A program made the position numbers and the translations under genes. Positions 1 to 8,726 of a DNA stretch of 64,000 bases are shown here, piece by piece (positions within the stretch are counted from its first letter, which is position 1; each line of letters begins with the position of its first letter). Source of the DNA: Candidatus Zixiibacteriota bacterium. GTDB lineage: Bacteria > Zixibacteria > MSB-5A5 > GN15 > FEB-12. The notes beneath the pieces were generated by a model. It ran no database searches and was not told the DNA's origin. It saw nothing but the letters and a program-made list of their open reading frames with translations. The stretch is taken from the NCBI GenBank assembly GCA_024280215.1, contig JAJRQO010000042.1:44696-108695 (forward strand), written 5' to 3'.

Positions 1-947
1 CGCAACTCTCCAACAAAAGCAATAGTTCCCGATGCCACCGAAGTTACTTTGCCACCAGCAACACCCTTAATCGAGATGCTTGGGTTATGCGAACGTATAT
101 TCCGTTTCGATATTTTGTCACCAAAAGATTCAACAACTTTTCCTTTATATGGAGTAAGCAACTGTCCCTTTAGTGCGGCAAAAAATGATTCTCTTTGACT
201 ATCATTATCCTGTGCTTTGCGTATAGCTTCTTCTTGTAGAGTTGCTATTATCTGTTCCATATCTTCAGCAGCTTGCTTGAGCATCAACATTTTATCAGTC
301 GCAATCAATTTTTTATTTTTAATTTTTTTTAAATCACGTTCCTGTTTGTTTTTACTATTCACCGCCAGAGATAATGAGGTTGATTTTTTTCTTTTATAAT
401 TTTTAATCCGTTTATTTTCAGATGTTAAGTCATCCTTTTTTACTTTTGTCTCACTCAACAAATTTTGAGCCAGTTGCACATTTTCAGATTCAAAACCCGC
501 AAGCGATGATAAGTACATAATCTGCCTACTCAGAAGCATCTCTTCGTTTGGATCTTCTGAAAATAATTCATTGTCGGTACGATTAGCAGAAAGATAAAAT
601 TGCCTGAGATTACCAAGATAGCGACGTTTACTTTGTTCAAGGTACTGGGTTCGTCCATCAAGTTCCAACTCAGCATTTTTAATATTATTTTGAATCTGTC
701 TCAGTTCTTTATTCAACCCAGAAATCACTTTATTATCAGCGTTTATTTTCTGTTTACTATTGGCGAGTTTTTTTTGAACAGAATTTTCATTACTACGAAG
801 TTTATTCAATTCTTTTTCAGATTTATCAATATCAGCATTTAAATCTTTGAGAGCATCCTGTTGCTTTTTAAAATCACCTTTTGAATCAGCCTGTACAACA
901 GTAGCAATAATAAAAAATAAGAGTAATATAAAAATAGTTTTTTTCAA
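1..947 (-). CDS. EnvC-like murein hydrolase activator (M23/LytM family), partial at window edge
   Basis: Probable septal murein hydrolase activator, running off the left edge (about 315 codons visible). It opens with a TTG codon one base after the ftsX stop; a GAGG Shine-Dalgarno about 7 nt upstream supports this start. The product starts with a clear signal peptide (KKTIFILLLFFIIATVVQA, then DSKGD). A long Lys/Glu/Asn-rich coiled coil follows to about residue 255. The visible end (TPYKGKVVESFGD... GVAGGKVTSVASG) has the pattern that begins a LytM/peptidase M23 domain. In the known FtsEX-EnvC system the coiled coil docks on FtsX and the LytM domain activates amidases. The gene order ftsE-ftsX-envC supports the same role here, but the decisive C-terminal domain lies outside the window. 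Confidence 0.8.
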   Translation of the reverse strand, partial: MKKTIFILLLFFIIATVVQADSKGDFKKQQDALKDLNADIDKSEKELNKLRSNENSVQKKLANSKQKINADNKVISGLNKELRQIQNNIKNAELELDGRTQYLEQSKRRYLGNLRQFYLSANRTDNELFSEDPNEEMLLSRQIMYLSSLAGFESENVQLAQNLLSETKVKKDDLTSENKRIKNYKRKKSTSLSLAVNSKNKQERDLKKIKNKKLIATDKMLMLKQAAEDMEQIIATLQEEAIRKAQDNDSQRESFFAALKGQLLTPYKGKVVESFGDKISKRNIRSHNPSISIKGVAGGKVTSVASGTIAFVGEL

Positions 948-948
948 C

Positions 949-1809
949 TTACAACCTCAGTAATCGTCTAATACCAACATAGCCAGAAATTAGCCCAAGC
1001 AGACCAGCCGCTAAACAATAGAGACCGAGTTCCTCAAGAGTAGGGAACATAATTTCAAAGTTGGAAAATTGTATTTTATCTTTCCAATAAAAAATCATCC
1101 CCCATCCAATTCCCGCCGATAAAGCTCCAAGCAGAATCCCCTCTATGATAAAGGGCATCGCCAAAAGAAGTTTCCCTGCACCTAAAAGACGCATCTGGTA
1201 AAAACCAACTGCTCGTGTTTTTGCGGTTAGCCGCATATTATTGGCAGATGAGACCAATACAGTAAAGAATATAAGAATGCCAAGCAGTAGCCCAACGTCA
1301 GTTATTATGTTTTTTGTAGACTCTGCCTTTGCCAACCAATTTTTACTATAATAAACATGCGAAACACTTTTCTGAGCCACAATCTGGTTTTCAATGTCAG
1401 CTAAATCCGCTGAATTTAAGACATCATTATGAAAGGTCAGCACAAATGATTCTGGTAATGGATTTAATGAATCATAACCTACAAGTAAATCAACACCAAC
1501 TAAATCAGCAAGCTTTGAGCGGGCTATCTCTTTGGAAATAAAGACAAAAGAACTGATACCTTCAATATTTTTCATCTCATTTTTAAGTATAGTAAGAGCA
1601 GAATCTGGATATTCTTCTGAGATAAAAACTTCCATTTGTAAGTCAGAAAGATAGTTTTCATAAAATTTATCCGAAGTATCGGCAGCAATCCAAAACAAAT
1701 CAAAAAGTAAAAAAAGAAGAGTCATCGAAAGTATCGCTGAAAGCGATGTCCCTGGATTTTTATATAAATTACGAAATATCTCTTTTATAACATGTCCAAA
1801 TTGGTTCAT
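949..1809 (-). CDS. ftsX: cell division ABC transporter permease FtsX
   Basis: Permease-like half of FtsEX, 286 aa, the usual size. Visible layout: short cytoplasmic N-terminus, TM1 at about 22-43, a periplasmic domain at about 44-165, then TM2 (172-192), TM3 (about 214-240) and TM4 (about 262-282), as expected for FtsX. The text 'KTRAVGFYQMRLLGA' after TM2 matches the family pattern of a cytoplasmic coupling segment. The start overlaps the ftsE stop by four bases (ATGA), so translation is probably coupled. The EnvC-like gene follows after one base. It should sit at the inner membrane and pass ATP-dependent signals from FtsE to the periplasmic hydrolase activator. Confidence 0.92.
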   Translation of the reverse strand: MNQFGHVIKEIFRNLYKNPGTSLSAILSMTLLFLLFDLFWIAADTSDKFYENYLSDLQMEVFISEEYPDSALTILKNEMKNIEGISSFVFISKEIARSKLADLVGVDLLVGYDSLNPLPESFVLTFHNDVLNSADLADIENQIVAQKSVSHVYYSKNWLAKAESTKNIITDVGLLLGILIFFTVLVSSANNMRLTAKTRAVGFYQMRLLGAGKLLLAMPFIIEGILLGALSAGIGWGMIFYWKDKIQFSNFEIMFPTLEELGLYCLAAGLLGLISGYVGIRRLLRL

Positions 1810-2471
1810 GACAATCCTCCATTGGACAAATGATAACTTGATGTATTGGGAAGATGACTTTTAAGTTCTTCAGATGATACAATCACCAGCGACAATCCTG
1901 AAATAGCTAATTTTGACATAAATTCATATATCCGCTCATACGTTTTTGGATCCATCCCTGCCAGCGGTTCATCAATGAGTATCAATGGCTGATGGGCGAC
2001 ATTGGCTCGAGCAAATTGTACCAACGTATTTTCAACTCGAGTAAGCATCTCGGGATAGACATTGGCTTGGTTCAAAAGTGAAAATTCTGCCAACATAGCC
2101 ATCAATCGTTCTTTTTGAAATCTTTTCCGTTCACCAGCTAAGACTAATGGTAATGTTATATTTTCAGCAACCGTATAGGTCGGCACAAGTGAAAAAAGTC
2201 CGCCGATACCACCAATTTTACGACGGACCGATTTTATCAATCTTTTTTTATTTGGTCTTAAAAGTGAACCAAACATCTCCGTTGAACCAGAATCAGCAAA
2301 CCGTTTGCCAATCAACAACTCTATAAGCGTACTTTTCCCTGAACTCGCAGGTCCATAAATAATAGCCGATTCACCCGATAAAAGCTTAAAGTTTAAATCT
2401 TTAAAGACCTCATGACCACGATGAGTTTTTAAATAAACGTTTGTAAGTTCGACAATTGTTTTATCTGACAT
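1806..2471 (-). CDS. ftsE: FtsE-like ABC ATPase with degenerate motifs
   Basis: ABC ATPase partner of FtsX, 221 aa, normal length. The Walker A motif is intact (GPASSGKST, residues 40-48), as are Walker B (LILIDEP, 163-169) and the D-loop (AGMD). The other nucleotide-sandwich motifs have decayed. The Q-loop region reads GGLFSLVP with no glutamine (usually 'VFQ...L'). The ABC signature LSGGEQQR is replaced by LTRVENTL (143-150). The switch histidine is absent (VIVSSEEL in place of 'V..TH'). The protein may bind ATP but hydrolyse it poorly, or act structurally. Identity rests on coupling to ftsX and overall ABC similarity. First gene of the ftsE-ftsX-envC-like operon. Confidence 0.85.
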   Translation of the reverse strand: MSDKTIVELTNVYLKTHRGHEVFKDLNFKLLSGESAIIYGPASSGKSTLIELLIGKRFADSGSTEMFGSLLRPNKKRLIKSVRRKIGGIGGLFSLVPTYTVAENITLPLVLAGERKRFQKERLMAMLAEFSLLNQANVYPEMLTRVENTLVQFARANVAHQPLILIDEPLAGMDPKTYERIYEFMSKLAISGLSLVIVSSEELKSHLPNTSSYHLSNGGLS

Positions 2472-2585
2472 GAAAACCTTGTGTTTCGTTAAATTATTCT
2501 TTCAATTTGAATAAATATCAGTTATTTTAAACTTATACCGATAGTAAGTGTAAAAAGATAAACTTAAAAAGACAATTTTAAAATT

Positions 2586-3524
2586 ATGAAGAAAATTATT
2601 ATTTTATTAAGCTGTTTAATCGTAACAGCAACAGTTTCCACCCAAGCCCAAGGCTGGAATGTCGTCAATTTTCCAGTAAGTGAGAATATCAATGGTGCTT
2701 CATTTTTAGGTGAAGATACCGCATTTTTTGTCACCAAAAACGGTAAACTAATTCGTTCTTTTGATAAACTCAAAAGTTTTGACACTTTTAACTCTGCCCC
2801 AGGCATCTCTTTGGAAGATGTTCATTTCTTAAATTCAGATATCGGTTTTATTTGTGGTTCCAAAGGGACACTGATGAAAACAACCGATGGTGGCTATACA
2901 TTTGAAAAAATCAACATCACCGACACAATCGCTTGGTTTTTTGATGTTGAGATGTTTGACAACAAGCATGGTTTGGTCATTGGTCTCTCCCTTAATCAAA
3001 AATCTCCATTTACAGGAATTTCATTTAGAACAGCAGATGGTGGAAAGACTTGGACTAAAACCAAACCAATTGGTTTAGGCGTTAGCGAAATTGGATATTA
3101 CAACAACGAAATTATAGTACAATCATTCGGTCGTCTCAACTATTCAACCGATTTTGGCAAAACATGGGAGTCCAGACAGACTGTCTCTGGTAACCCTGGA
3201 CGTTCTTTTTCTTTTCATGGTAAGACAGGAATCATTTGTGGACTCAAAGGAATGATCGCTTATACAAACGATGGTGGAAAAATTTGGCTGCCATCTGAAA
3301 ATAAAAATGATCAAAAAGTCTATGTCGCCTCTCAAATGCTCAACAATAGCGAGGGCTATATCGGTGGTCTAAAATCAACACTTCTTAAAACTACCGATGG
3401 TGGACGTAACTGGAGTCCCGAACTCATGGCAAAATCATTTGATGTATATGATTTGATTCTCGTTAAGAATCGTATTTATGCCGTTGGCTCCGAGGGTGGC
3501 ATTATTTGGAAAAATGCGAAGTAG
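2586..3524 (+). CDS. secreted YCF48-like/BNR-repeat beta-propeller protein
   Basis: 312-aa exported protein. It starts with a signal peptide (KKIIILLSCLIVTATVSTQAQ) and then has repeated Asp-box-like motifs of the form (T/S).D.G..(T/W)W, for example TTDGGYTFEK, TADGGKTWTK, STDFGKTWES, TNDGGKIWLP and TTDGGRNWSP. These define a sialidase-like or YCF48-type beta-propeller of about six or seven blades. YCF48 domains are known from photosystem assembly factors, but in heterotrophs such proteins are generic periplasmic or surface propellers, and no enzymatic residues are recognisable. Divergent from ftsE; a strong terminator lies immediately downstream. Substrate or partner unknown. Confidence 0.8.
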   Translation: MKKIIILLSCLIVTATVSTQAQGWNVVNFPVSENINGASFLGEDTAFFVTKNGKLIRSFDKLKSFDTFNSAPGISLEDVHFLNSDIGFICGSKGTLMKTTDGGYTFEKINITDTIAWFFDVEMFDNKHGLVIGLSLNQKSPFTGISFRTADGGKTWTKTKPIGLGVSEIGYYNNEIIVQSFGRLNYSTDFGKTWESRQTVSGNPGRSFSFHGKTGIICGLKGMIAYTNDGGKIWLPSENKNDQKVYVASQMLNNSEGYIGGLKSTLLKTTDGGRNWSPELMAKSFDVYDLILVKNRIYAVGSEGGIIWKNAK

Positions 3525-3552
3525 AATTTCAACATTTTATAAATATATAGAG

Positions 3553-3580
3553 CGGAACCAGCTTTGGTTCCGTTTTTTTT
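3553..3580 (+). terminator. rho-independent terminator after the propeller gene
   Basis: Perfect 8-bp stem CGGAACCA/TGGTTCCG with a GCTT loop, followed by eight T. It lies 28 bp past the stop of the upstream + strand gene. Confidence 0.9.
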
Positions 3581-3614
3581 ATGTAATAATGAGTTTATCG
3601 AAGTATGTTCAAAT

Positions 3615-4319
3615 TTATGAAAAATAGGATGGGGAAATTATTGCTTTAAGAGCTTGTTCATAGTTAAATGTCGATAAGGCTTTATCAAGCATGATAAAAT
3701 AAATATCATCACCAGCAGAAACTAAAAATAATTTATTCCGTTCAACCTCATAGACACCTGCTTCACGGGAAAATGTAACTCCTGGAATAATTGTAAAAAT
3801 TTCTATCAATTCAGCAATAGATTTAAAAACAGATGAAAATGATTTTTTAAAATGGTCGCTTTCTATTTTATTAACAAATTTACCATCGATATTAAGATGA
3901 TACACATACTTAACTCCCTCAATCGCTTTGAATTTATCTACAACAGAAACTTCCGCAGATTCATTTTGTGTGTCTAAGGTCGCCTTTGATATTTCAACAG
4001 AGTCATTAGCAATGGCTGTTGGTATTTTTTGGCTATCTGATTTTTGTAAGAGTGAACTGGCATCATTTTCTTTGATGATCGCAACAACTTCGCCGTGTTG
4101 TTTTTTTATCCGATTTTCCATAATAGCTTGCTCTTCAAATGACTCAATCGGCTTCTCAAGTTTTTTCTCAATCTTGTGTAGAACCTGTCCATTAAGAATA
4201 ATAGTCGTTGTAAGTCGTGGAAATGGGCGATATGCATATTCAGTTTGAATCTGTAAATCAGCACCATTTTTATTCACGAGCGAGGTACGACCCGCTGGTA
4301 TATATTTTGTTAAATTCAT
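3615..4319 (-). CDS. hypothetical protein with roadblock-like C-terminal domain
   Basis: Not firmly recognised. About 234 aa with no signal peptide or TM segment. The N-terminal third contains a beta-rich motif ending in 'LNGQVLHKIEKKLEKP'. The middle is a low-complexity Ser/Glu/Lys linker. The C-terminal ~95 residues (KFKAIEGVKYVYHLNIDGKF... to FIMLDKAL) follow the roadblock/LC7 pattern: start helix, 'v..v...dG', 'SIAELIEIF', then two strands. Roadblock proteins usually serve small GTPases. No GTPase gene lies nearby, so function is open. The ATG at 4319 has GGAT six bases upstream; in-frame starts at 4331 (ATG) and 4355 (TTG) are also possible. It lies just downstream of nrdJ on the same strand. 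Confidence 0.6.
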   Translation of the reverse strand: MNLTKYIPAGRTSLVNKNGADLQIQTEYAYRPFPRLTTTIILNGQVLHKIEKKLEKPIESFEEQAIMENRIKKQHGEVVAIIKENDASSLLQKSDSQKIPTAIANDSVEISKATLDTQNESAEVSVVDKFKAIEGVKYVYHLNIDGKFVNKIESDHFKKSFSSVFKSIAELIEIFTIIPGVTFSREAGVYEVERNKLFLVSAGDDIYFIMLDKALSTFNYEQALKAIISPSYFS

Positions 4320-4391
4320 TACTATATCCATACGCTTTGTTTCTCTTTCTGTCAATCAGAAAAATAACTATCTCTATAATTATCGGCATTT

Positions 4392-6611
4392 TTAACAGTT
4401 AGAATAACCACAACTTACACAATTATAACAGCCCGACTCAAAACGCATAGATGATGAACAACTTGGGCAGATTTCAAACGAATCAAACTCTACCCCATCA
4501 CTACCAATGAAATGCTTGTGCAAAATTTGAGCAATCGCATCTGGAATCGAAAAAACCTTTGCTCCACCCGAATAAATCTGATTTGCCCCACCTATTGAAC
4601 GAAGTTGGGATATGATAGTTTCGACTGGTATTTGCGAACGAAGTGCTAAGGAAATAAGTCGGCAAATCGCCTCGGTATCTGCCATCGTTGTATATCCAGA
4701 TTTGCCGATATGAGCAAAAACCTCAAACGGCTTCCCATCTTTGACATTGATTGTCACATACAAATTCCCATATCCTGTCCGCATTTTTTCGGTGATTCCA
4801 TGTAAAATATCAGGTCGTTTTTCAACTTGAGGTTCTGACTCTACACTCTTACTCTCTTTTATAATTGGTGATAGAACCTGATTCGGACGAGAATTATCCC
4901 TATAAATAGTAACCCCTTTACAACCTAATTCAAACGCCTGCAAAAAAGCATGAGCAACATCTTTTTTAGTCGCTGATTCTGAAAAATTGATAGTTTTAGA
5001 GACTGATGAATCACAATATTTTTGAAATACTGCCTGCATTTTTATATGGTTTTCAGCCGATACATCGGCAGCTGTTACATAAATTTCTTTGATAGACTGC
5101 GGAACAGTCTCGATATTTTGAAGTGATCGTTTTGAGGCGACCTCTTGCATGAGTCTCTCCGAATGAAACTTTTCTTCTATGGCAGACTCTTTGAAAAATC
5201 TGTTCACCTCCAAAAGCTTACTTCCATCCATGACATTTCGTTCAAATGCAATTGAGTAATACGGCTCAATTCCCGATGAACAACCCGCAATTATCGAAAT
5301 CGTTCCAGTCGGAGCAATCGTGGTTACGGTAGCGTTCCGCATCGAAAGATTTTGTTTTTTATAAATAGAGTTTTCCCAGTTCGGAAATTTCCCTCTTGAT
5401 TTTGCAAGCTCTGATGATTGTTTTCTCGCTTCAAGCTCGACAAACTCAGCAAGCTTTTCAGCAAGTTGCATCGCTTGCTCGCTGTCATATCTGATACGTA
5501 ACTGAACCAGCATATCCGCCCAACCCATAAGCCCTAAACCGATACGACGATTTTTTTGGGTCTGCTTTTTAATCTCTGGTAATGGGTAACAATTTTGGTC
5601 GATAACATTATCTAAAAAATGAACCGCAGTTCGGACAACATCGCCAAGTTTATCCCAATCAATTTTATCATCGATATTACCAGAATCAATTTGTATGACA
5701 AACTGCGAAAGATTAATCGAACCAAGATTACAGGAATCATACGGCGGCAATGGTTGTTCGCCACAGGGATTGGTTGCTTCGATAGTTTCATTAGTTGTAG
5801 GGTTCAAGCGGTTCATACGGTCGATAAAAATCAATCCTGGTTCACCAGTCTGCCAAGCATGAGCGACGATAGTGTCAAACAACTCTTGTGCATCCAAGAA
5901 AATTTCTTTTCTATTGAGCTGATATACTTTTTTAGTACGAGGATCTATCAATGGGAAGCTTTCTTTTTTAGAAAGTGCTTCCATAAAACTATCTGTAATT
6001 GCAACTGAAATATTAAAATTTGTTATTTTATTTGTATTTTCTTTACAAGTGATAAATTCCAAAATATCAGGATGGTCAATTCGCAGGATTCCCATATTGG
6101 CACCACGACGAGCCCCCCCCTGTTTGACCGCTTCGGTTGTCGAATCATAGACAGACATAAACGAAACAGGACCAGATGCAATCCCCGAGGTTGAGGCAAC
6201 AATCGAGTTACGAGGACGGAGCCGTGAGAATGAAAAACCTGTCCCGCCACCTGATTTATGAATTAAAGCAGCATGTTTATTTGTCTCAAAAATTTCCTCC
6301 ATCGAATCGCCGACAGGCAGGACAAAACAAGCAGAAAGTTGCCCATTGGCACGACCTGCGTTCATAAGCGTTGGCGAGTTTGGCATAAAACAAAGTGACG
6401 AAATTATCTCGTAAAATTTTTGTGCTGTCACTTTGATTTCATCTTCAGAACTTCCGTAGTTTTTATCAGCTAAAGCTATATAATCCGCAACTCGCCTGAA
6501 CAATTCTGTCTCAGTTTCGATGATATTGCCCTGTCTGTCTTTGTGTAGATAGCGTCTTTTGAGGACGGCTCTTGCATTTTCGGTAAGCTGAGTTTCTTTG
6601 AATTTTGACAT
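4392..6611 (-). CDS. nrdJ: adenosylcobalamin-dependent (class II) ribonucleoside-diphosphate reductase
   Basis: Converts ribonucleotides to deoxyribonucleotides using a B12-derived thiyl radical, so DNA precursors can be made with or without oxygen. 739 aa, typical for the long NrdJ form. Visible motifs: MPNSPTLMNAG with the nearby Cys at residue 95; the GGGTGFSFSRLRP loop (121-133); the active-site loop NPCGEQ (281-286) with catalytic Cys and Glu; GLGLMGWADML; and APTGTISIIAG. The C-terminus carries a four-plus-cysteine tail (CPSC...CYNC..CGYSNC) that would deliver reducing equivalents. The start has AGGAAAT upstream. No cobalamin riboswitch is apparent in the 160-bp leader, which instead holds a dispersed repeat. 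Confidence 0.96.
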   Translation of the reverse strand: MSKFKETQLTENARAVLKRRYLHKDRQGNIIETETELFRRVADYIALADKNYGSSEDEIKVTAQKFYEIISSLCFMPNSPTLMNAGRANGQLSACFVLPVGDSMEEIFETNKHAALIHKSGGGTGFSFSRLRPRNSIVASTSGIASGPVSFMSVYDSTTEAVKQGGARRGANMGILRIDHPDILEFITCKENTNKITNFNISVAITDSFMEALSKKESFPLIDPRTKKVYQLNRKEIFLDAQELFDTIVAHAWQTGEPGLIFIDRMNRLNPTTNETIEATNPCGEQPLPPYDSCNLGSINLSQFVIQIDSGNIDDKIDWDKLGDVVRTAVHFLDNVIDQNCYPLPEIKKQTQKNRRIGLGLMGWADMLVQLRIRYDSEQAMQLAEKLAEFVELEARKQSSELAKSRGKFPNWENSIYKKQNLSMRNATVTTIAPTGTISIIAGCSSGIEPYYSIAFERNVMDGSKLLEVNRFFKESAIEEKFHSERLMQEVASKRSLQNIETVPQSIKEIYVTAADVSAENHIKMQAVFQKYCDSSVSKTINFSESATKKDVAHAFLQAFELGCKGVTIYRDNSRPNQVLSPIIKESKSVESEPQVEKRPDILHGITEKMRTGYGNLYVTINVKDGKPFEVFAHIGKSGYTTMADTEAICRLISLALRSQIPVETIISQLRSIGGANQIYSGGAKVFSIPDAIAQILHKHFIGSDGVEFDSFEICPSCSSSMRFESGCYNCVSCGYSNC

Positions 6612-6643
6612 AATAATTTCCTAACAATATACAATTTCTCATA

Positions 6644-6679
6644 CTGAACAGCTTGCAAGCTGTGAGCTTGTCGAAGTAT
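6644..6679. repeat. 36-bp dispersed palindromic repeat (copy A)
   Basis: Contains the perfect 16-bp palindrome ACAGCTTGCAAGCTGT followed by GAGCTTGTCGAAGTAT. An inverted copy with one mismatch lies at 18943-18978. The copy sits in the intergenic region upstream of nrdJ. A shorter decayed relative (TTTATCGAAGTATGTTC) is visible near 3595-3611. Confidence 0.85.
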
Positions 6680-6775
6680 ACTCTCTATATAATATACGTG
6701 AGAATTTTTATTATAGAATCACATAATGAAAGTTTTTTCGTAGATAAATAATGATTAATTTCGTATAATTTCGCT

Positions 6776-7204
6776 ATGAGTATACCAGAACCAGCAGTTA
6801 AAAGAACAACACTTGTATTCACCGCAGGACTATTATGGGCAATTATCGGTCTGTTTCTGTTTGGTAGAGGTATTACAAAACTTCTCCCCCTTGACTCACA
6901 AGCATATATCATGATAGGCGTTGGGATTCTTTTGGGGATTCTCAAAAGCAGAGTTGTCTTTCAAAAGATTATAGATAAAAATATTGTGCGAATTAAATCA
7001 CTCTCCCCTCATAAAGATAAAATATGCCTTTTTGCTTTTCAGGCAATGCAGTCATATTTTATTGCTGGCTTTATGATAGGTCTTGGAATTTTACTGAGAC
7101 ATCTACCGATAGAACCGCTCTATTACGGAACAATACTGGTTATAATCGGAACCGCTCTATTCAGTTCAAGCCTGCGATATTTTAGTGCTGGAAAAAGAAT
7201 GTAG
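6776..7204 (+). CDS. hypothetical integral membrane protein
   Basis: 142-aa hydrophobic protein of unknown function. About four membrane segments are visible: FTAGLLWAIIGLFLFGRGI (about 14-32), AYIMIGVGILLGILKS (about 43-58), SYFIAGFMIGLGILLRHL (about 92-109) and LYYGTILVIIGTALFSSSL (about 115-133). A basic loop (ISLSPHKDKICLF-like) separates the two hairpins. There is no clear Shine-Dalgarno before the ATG; a TATAAT sits only seven bases upstream, so the transcript could be nearly leaderless. Divergent from nrdJ. No family assigned. Confidence 0.65.
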   Translation: MSIPEPAVKRTTLVFTAGLLWAIIGLFLFGRGITKLLPLDSQAYIMIGVGILLGILKSRVVFQKIIDKNIVRIKSLSPHKDKICLFAFQAMQSYFIAGFMIGLGILLRHLPIEPLYYGTILVIIGTALFSSSLRYFSAGKRM

Positions 7205-7219
7205 TACTATTAAATCTAA

Positions 7220-7609
7220 CTATTTCATATTTTCACGTTTATCTTCAATAGCTAAAACTGATAATTCTTTAGCATCTTTATCTCGTTTTCCACGACCAAA
7301 CAATCCAACTTCAACATGTTCTGGTGATTTATTTTCTAATTCATTTGGTCTTACAAGTGTTAAGATATCATTGTGATGACAAGTGACTATCCAACCAAGA
7401 TGATTTTCCATGTTAATAATGGAAAAATCACCACCTGGTCCCCCTCCGTGAACAGGACCCCAACGTTTTAACAATTCTGTTGCATCATTTTCTAAATTTA
7501 CAGCACTACTATCTAAAAAGACAACAGTTCCATTCGTAAAAAGTACCCATGAATATGTATCTTTGATAAAAGTTTCATGACATAATTTTATTAAGTTTTC
7601 ATCTTCCAA
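7220..7609 (-). CDS. hypothetical protein
   Basis: Unrecognised 129-aa soluble protein with a TTG start; AAGGA lies about ten bases upstream. It contains a Gly-rich stretch (WGPVHGGGPGGDFSI) and later HLGWIVTCHHNDILTLV, then a charged C-terminus. There are no membrane segments, signal peptide or catalytic motif I can name. Its 3' end lies just beyond the 3' end of the convergent membrane protein. Composition matches its neighbours, so it is probably a real lineage-specific gene. Confidence 0.5.
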   Translation of the reverse strand: MEDENLIKLCHETFIKDTYSWVLFTNGTVVFLDSSAVNLENDATELLKRWGPVHGGGPGGDFSIINMENHLGWIVTCHHNDILTLVRPNELENKSPEHVEVGLFGRGKRDKDAKELSVLAIEDKRENMK

Positions 7610-7725
7610 TGTAGTATTGTCCTTAATAGTATCAGCTACATAATACTAGCTAAAAAATAAAATTATTATCGAAGTAAAGACATACATTCTAAACTTTTAA
7701 TTTTCTCTCTTATTTTATAAATCAC

Positions 7726-8076
7726 CTATGTATTTTTAATCATCATAGCGACTTGTTGAGCTTGAGCTTGGTTATATGAATAAGCCATTTTTTTCATATT
7801 TATTAGATCAATTATTGTTCCAATACCACAGAAGCCACCAGTAAGCAGATAAAGTATACCCATTCCGATTTGATCAATCATAAACCGATGTATCCCAGCA
7901 ATTCCTAAAAACCCCGCCAAAGAGACTAAGAGTAATGTTGTTGAGTCTTTTCTACGAGTCCGATAAGAATTTGCAAACATCTGTGCTTTGGCGTCATCCA
8001 TCTCTTTTACAAGACCTTGTACAAAAACCATTTCGTCACCTTCAAGTTCAGGCATTAGTTGCATGATATTAGCCAT
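7726..8076 (-). CDS. TM2-domain membrane protein
   Basis: 116 aa. A short acidic N-terminus (about 1-45) precedes a TM2 domain. The first helix begins after a charged stretch (TTLLLVSLAGFLGIAGIHRF); the 'G..G.HRF' turn and the second helix (ILYLLTGGFCGIGTIIDLI) follow, with the typical 'D' near the end of helix two. TM2 proteins are small inner-membrane proteins of unknown biochemical role. It overlaps the upstream DUF2752-like gene by eight bases, so the two are cotranscribed. The pairing of TM2 and DUF2752 proteins is common. Confidence 0.85.
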   Translation of the reverse strand: MANIMQLMPELEGDEMVFVQGLVKEMDDAKAQMFANSYRTRRKDSTTLLLVSLAGFLGIAGIHRFMIDQIGMGILYLLTGGFCGIGTIIDLINMKKMAYSYNQAQAQQVAMMIKNT

Positions 8077-8389
8077 GATAATTTTCCTTTATTATTCTAT
8101 TGTTATATGATTTTTTCAAAAGATAAAATGAACGCCATGATAACATTCCTATTGTCACTATACCTAAAACATGAGCATCAAGTGATGCACGTATATTACC
8201 GTGAAAAAAATGAGAGATAGAATGTCCTAAGCCAAACCCAGGACTCTGTATATCAAACAATAACGATGGTAAGAAAATAGTATAATGTTCAGGGCTGTAA
8301 GGGTCAGAGACTGCCAGCACTATAAGAGCAGTAATCCAAAACAAAGCTTCAAAATCCAGCATGTTATATATTTTAATAATCTTTATCAT
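8069..8389 (-). CDS. DUF2752-like small membrane protein
   Basis: 106 aa with hydrophobic stretches at about 14-28 and 75-92. The central region (SLLFDIQSPGFGLGHSISHFFHGNIRASLDAH, quoted here in parts) resembles DUF2752, whose hallmark is 'C..l.tG..CPGCG.tRa...l..Gd...Al..n'. Here the cysteines are replaced: SPGFGLGHS in place of CPGCGLTRA. The overlap with the TM2 gene supports one transcript. Function is unknown; the lost cysteines would remove any metal or redox role. The start is uncertain; an internal Met at residue 10 is an alternative. Confidence 0.55.
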   Translation of the reverse strand: MIKIIKIYNMLDFEALFWITALIVLAVSDPYSPEHYTIFLPSLLFDIQSPGFGLGHSISHFFHGNIRASLDAHVLGIVTIGMLSWRSFYLLKKSYNNRIIKENYHG

Positions 8390-8726
8390 CTCTTGTACTA
8401 TTAAATATTCCCACTTAAGCTTGATAGTAACATCTTAATATATATCTTTATCAATACTCATGTCAAACAAAATTGGTTCGGATTAGCAATCTCTATGACT
8501 GATAAATCTATATTATATACTTTTATAACATAATTATATTCATATTTTATTTACACAATAAAAACCAGCAACTTCAATAATAGATGTTAGTCTCGTTTAT
8601 TATTGATGATTAATCGGAATTCCCCTATACTTTTAATCTAACCACAAGAGTATCCCTCCCAAACCATATTTGCAAGTAACTGAAACCTATACGCCTACAA
8701 GTTAGTCCACGTTAGTTTATTCTTTG
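8390..8726. other. AT-rich intergenic region with no gene seen
   Basis: About 340 bp between the divergent DUF2752-like and pilin genes. I find no ORF of substance, RNA fold or repeat. It probably holds the two divergent promoters. An upstream FimT/GspH-type pilin gene, often first in such operons, is not present here. Confidence 0.5.

Noticed and set aside
6612..6775. Cobalamin riboswitch before B12-dependent nrdJ
   Set aside because: The leader is only about 160 bp and shows none of the conserved B12-box pattern; it holds a dispersed repeat instead.
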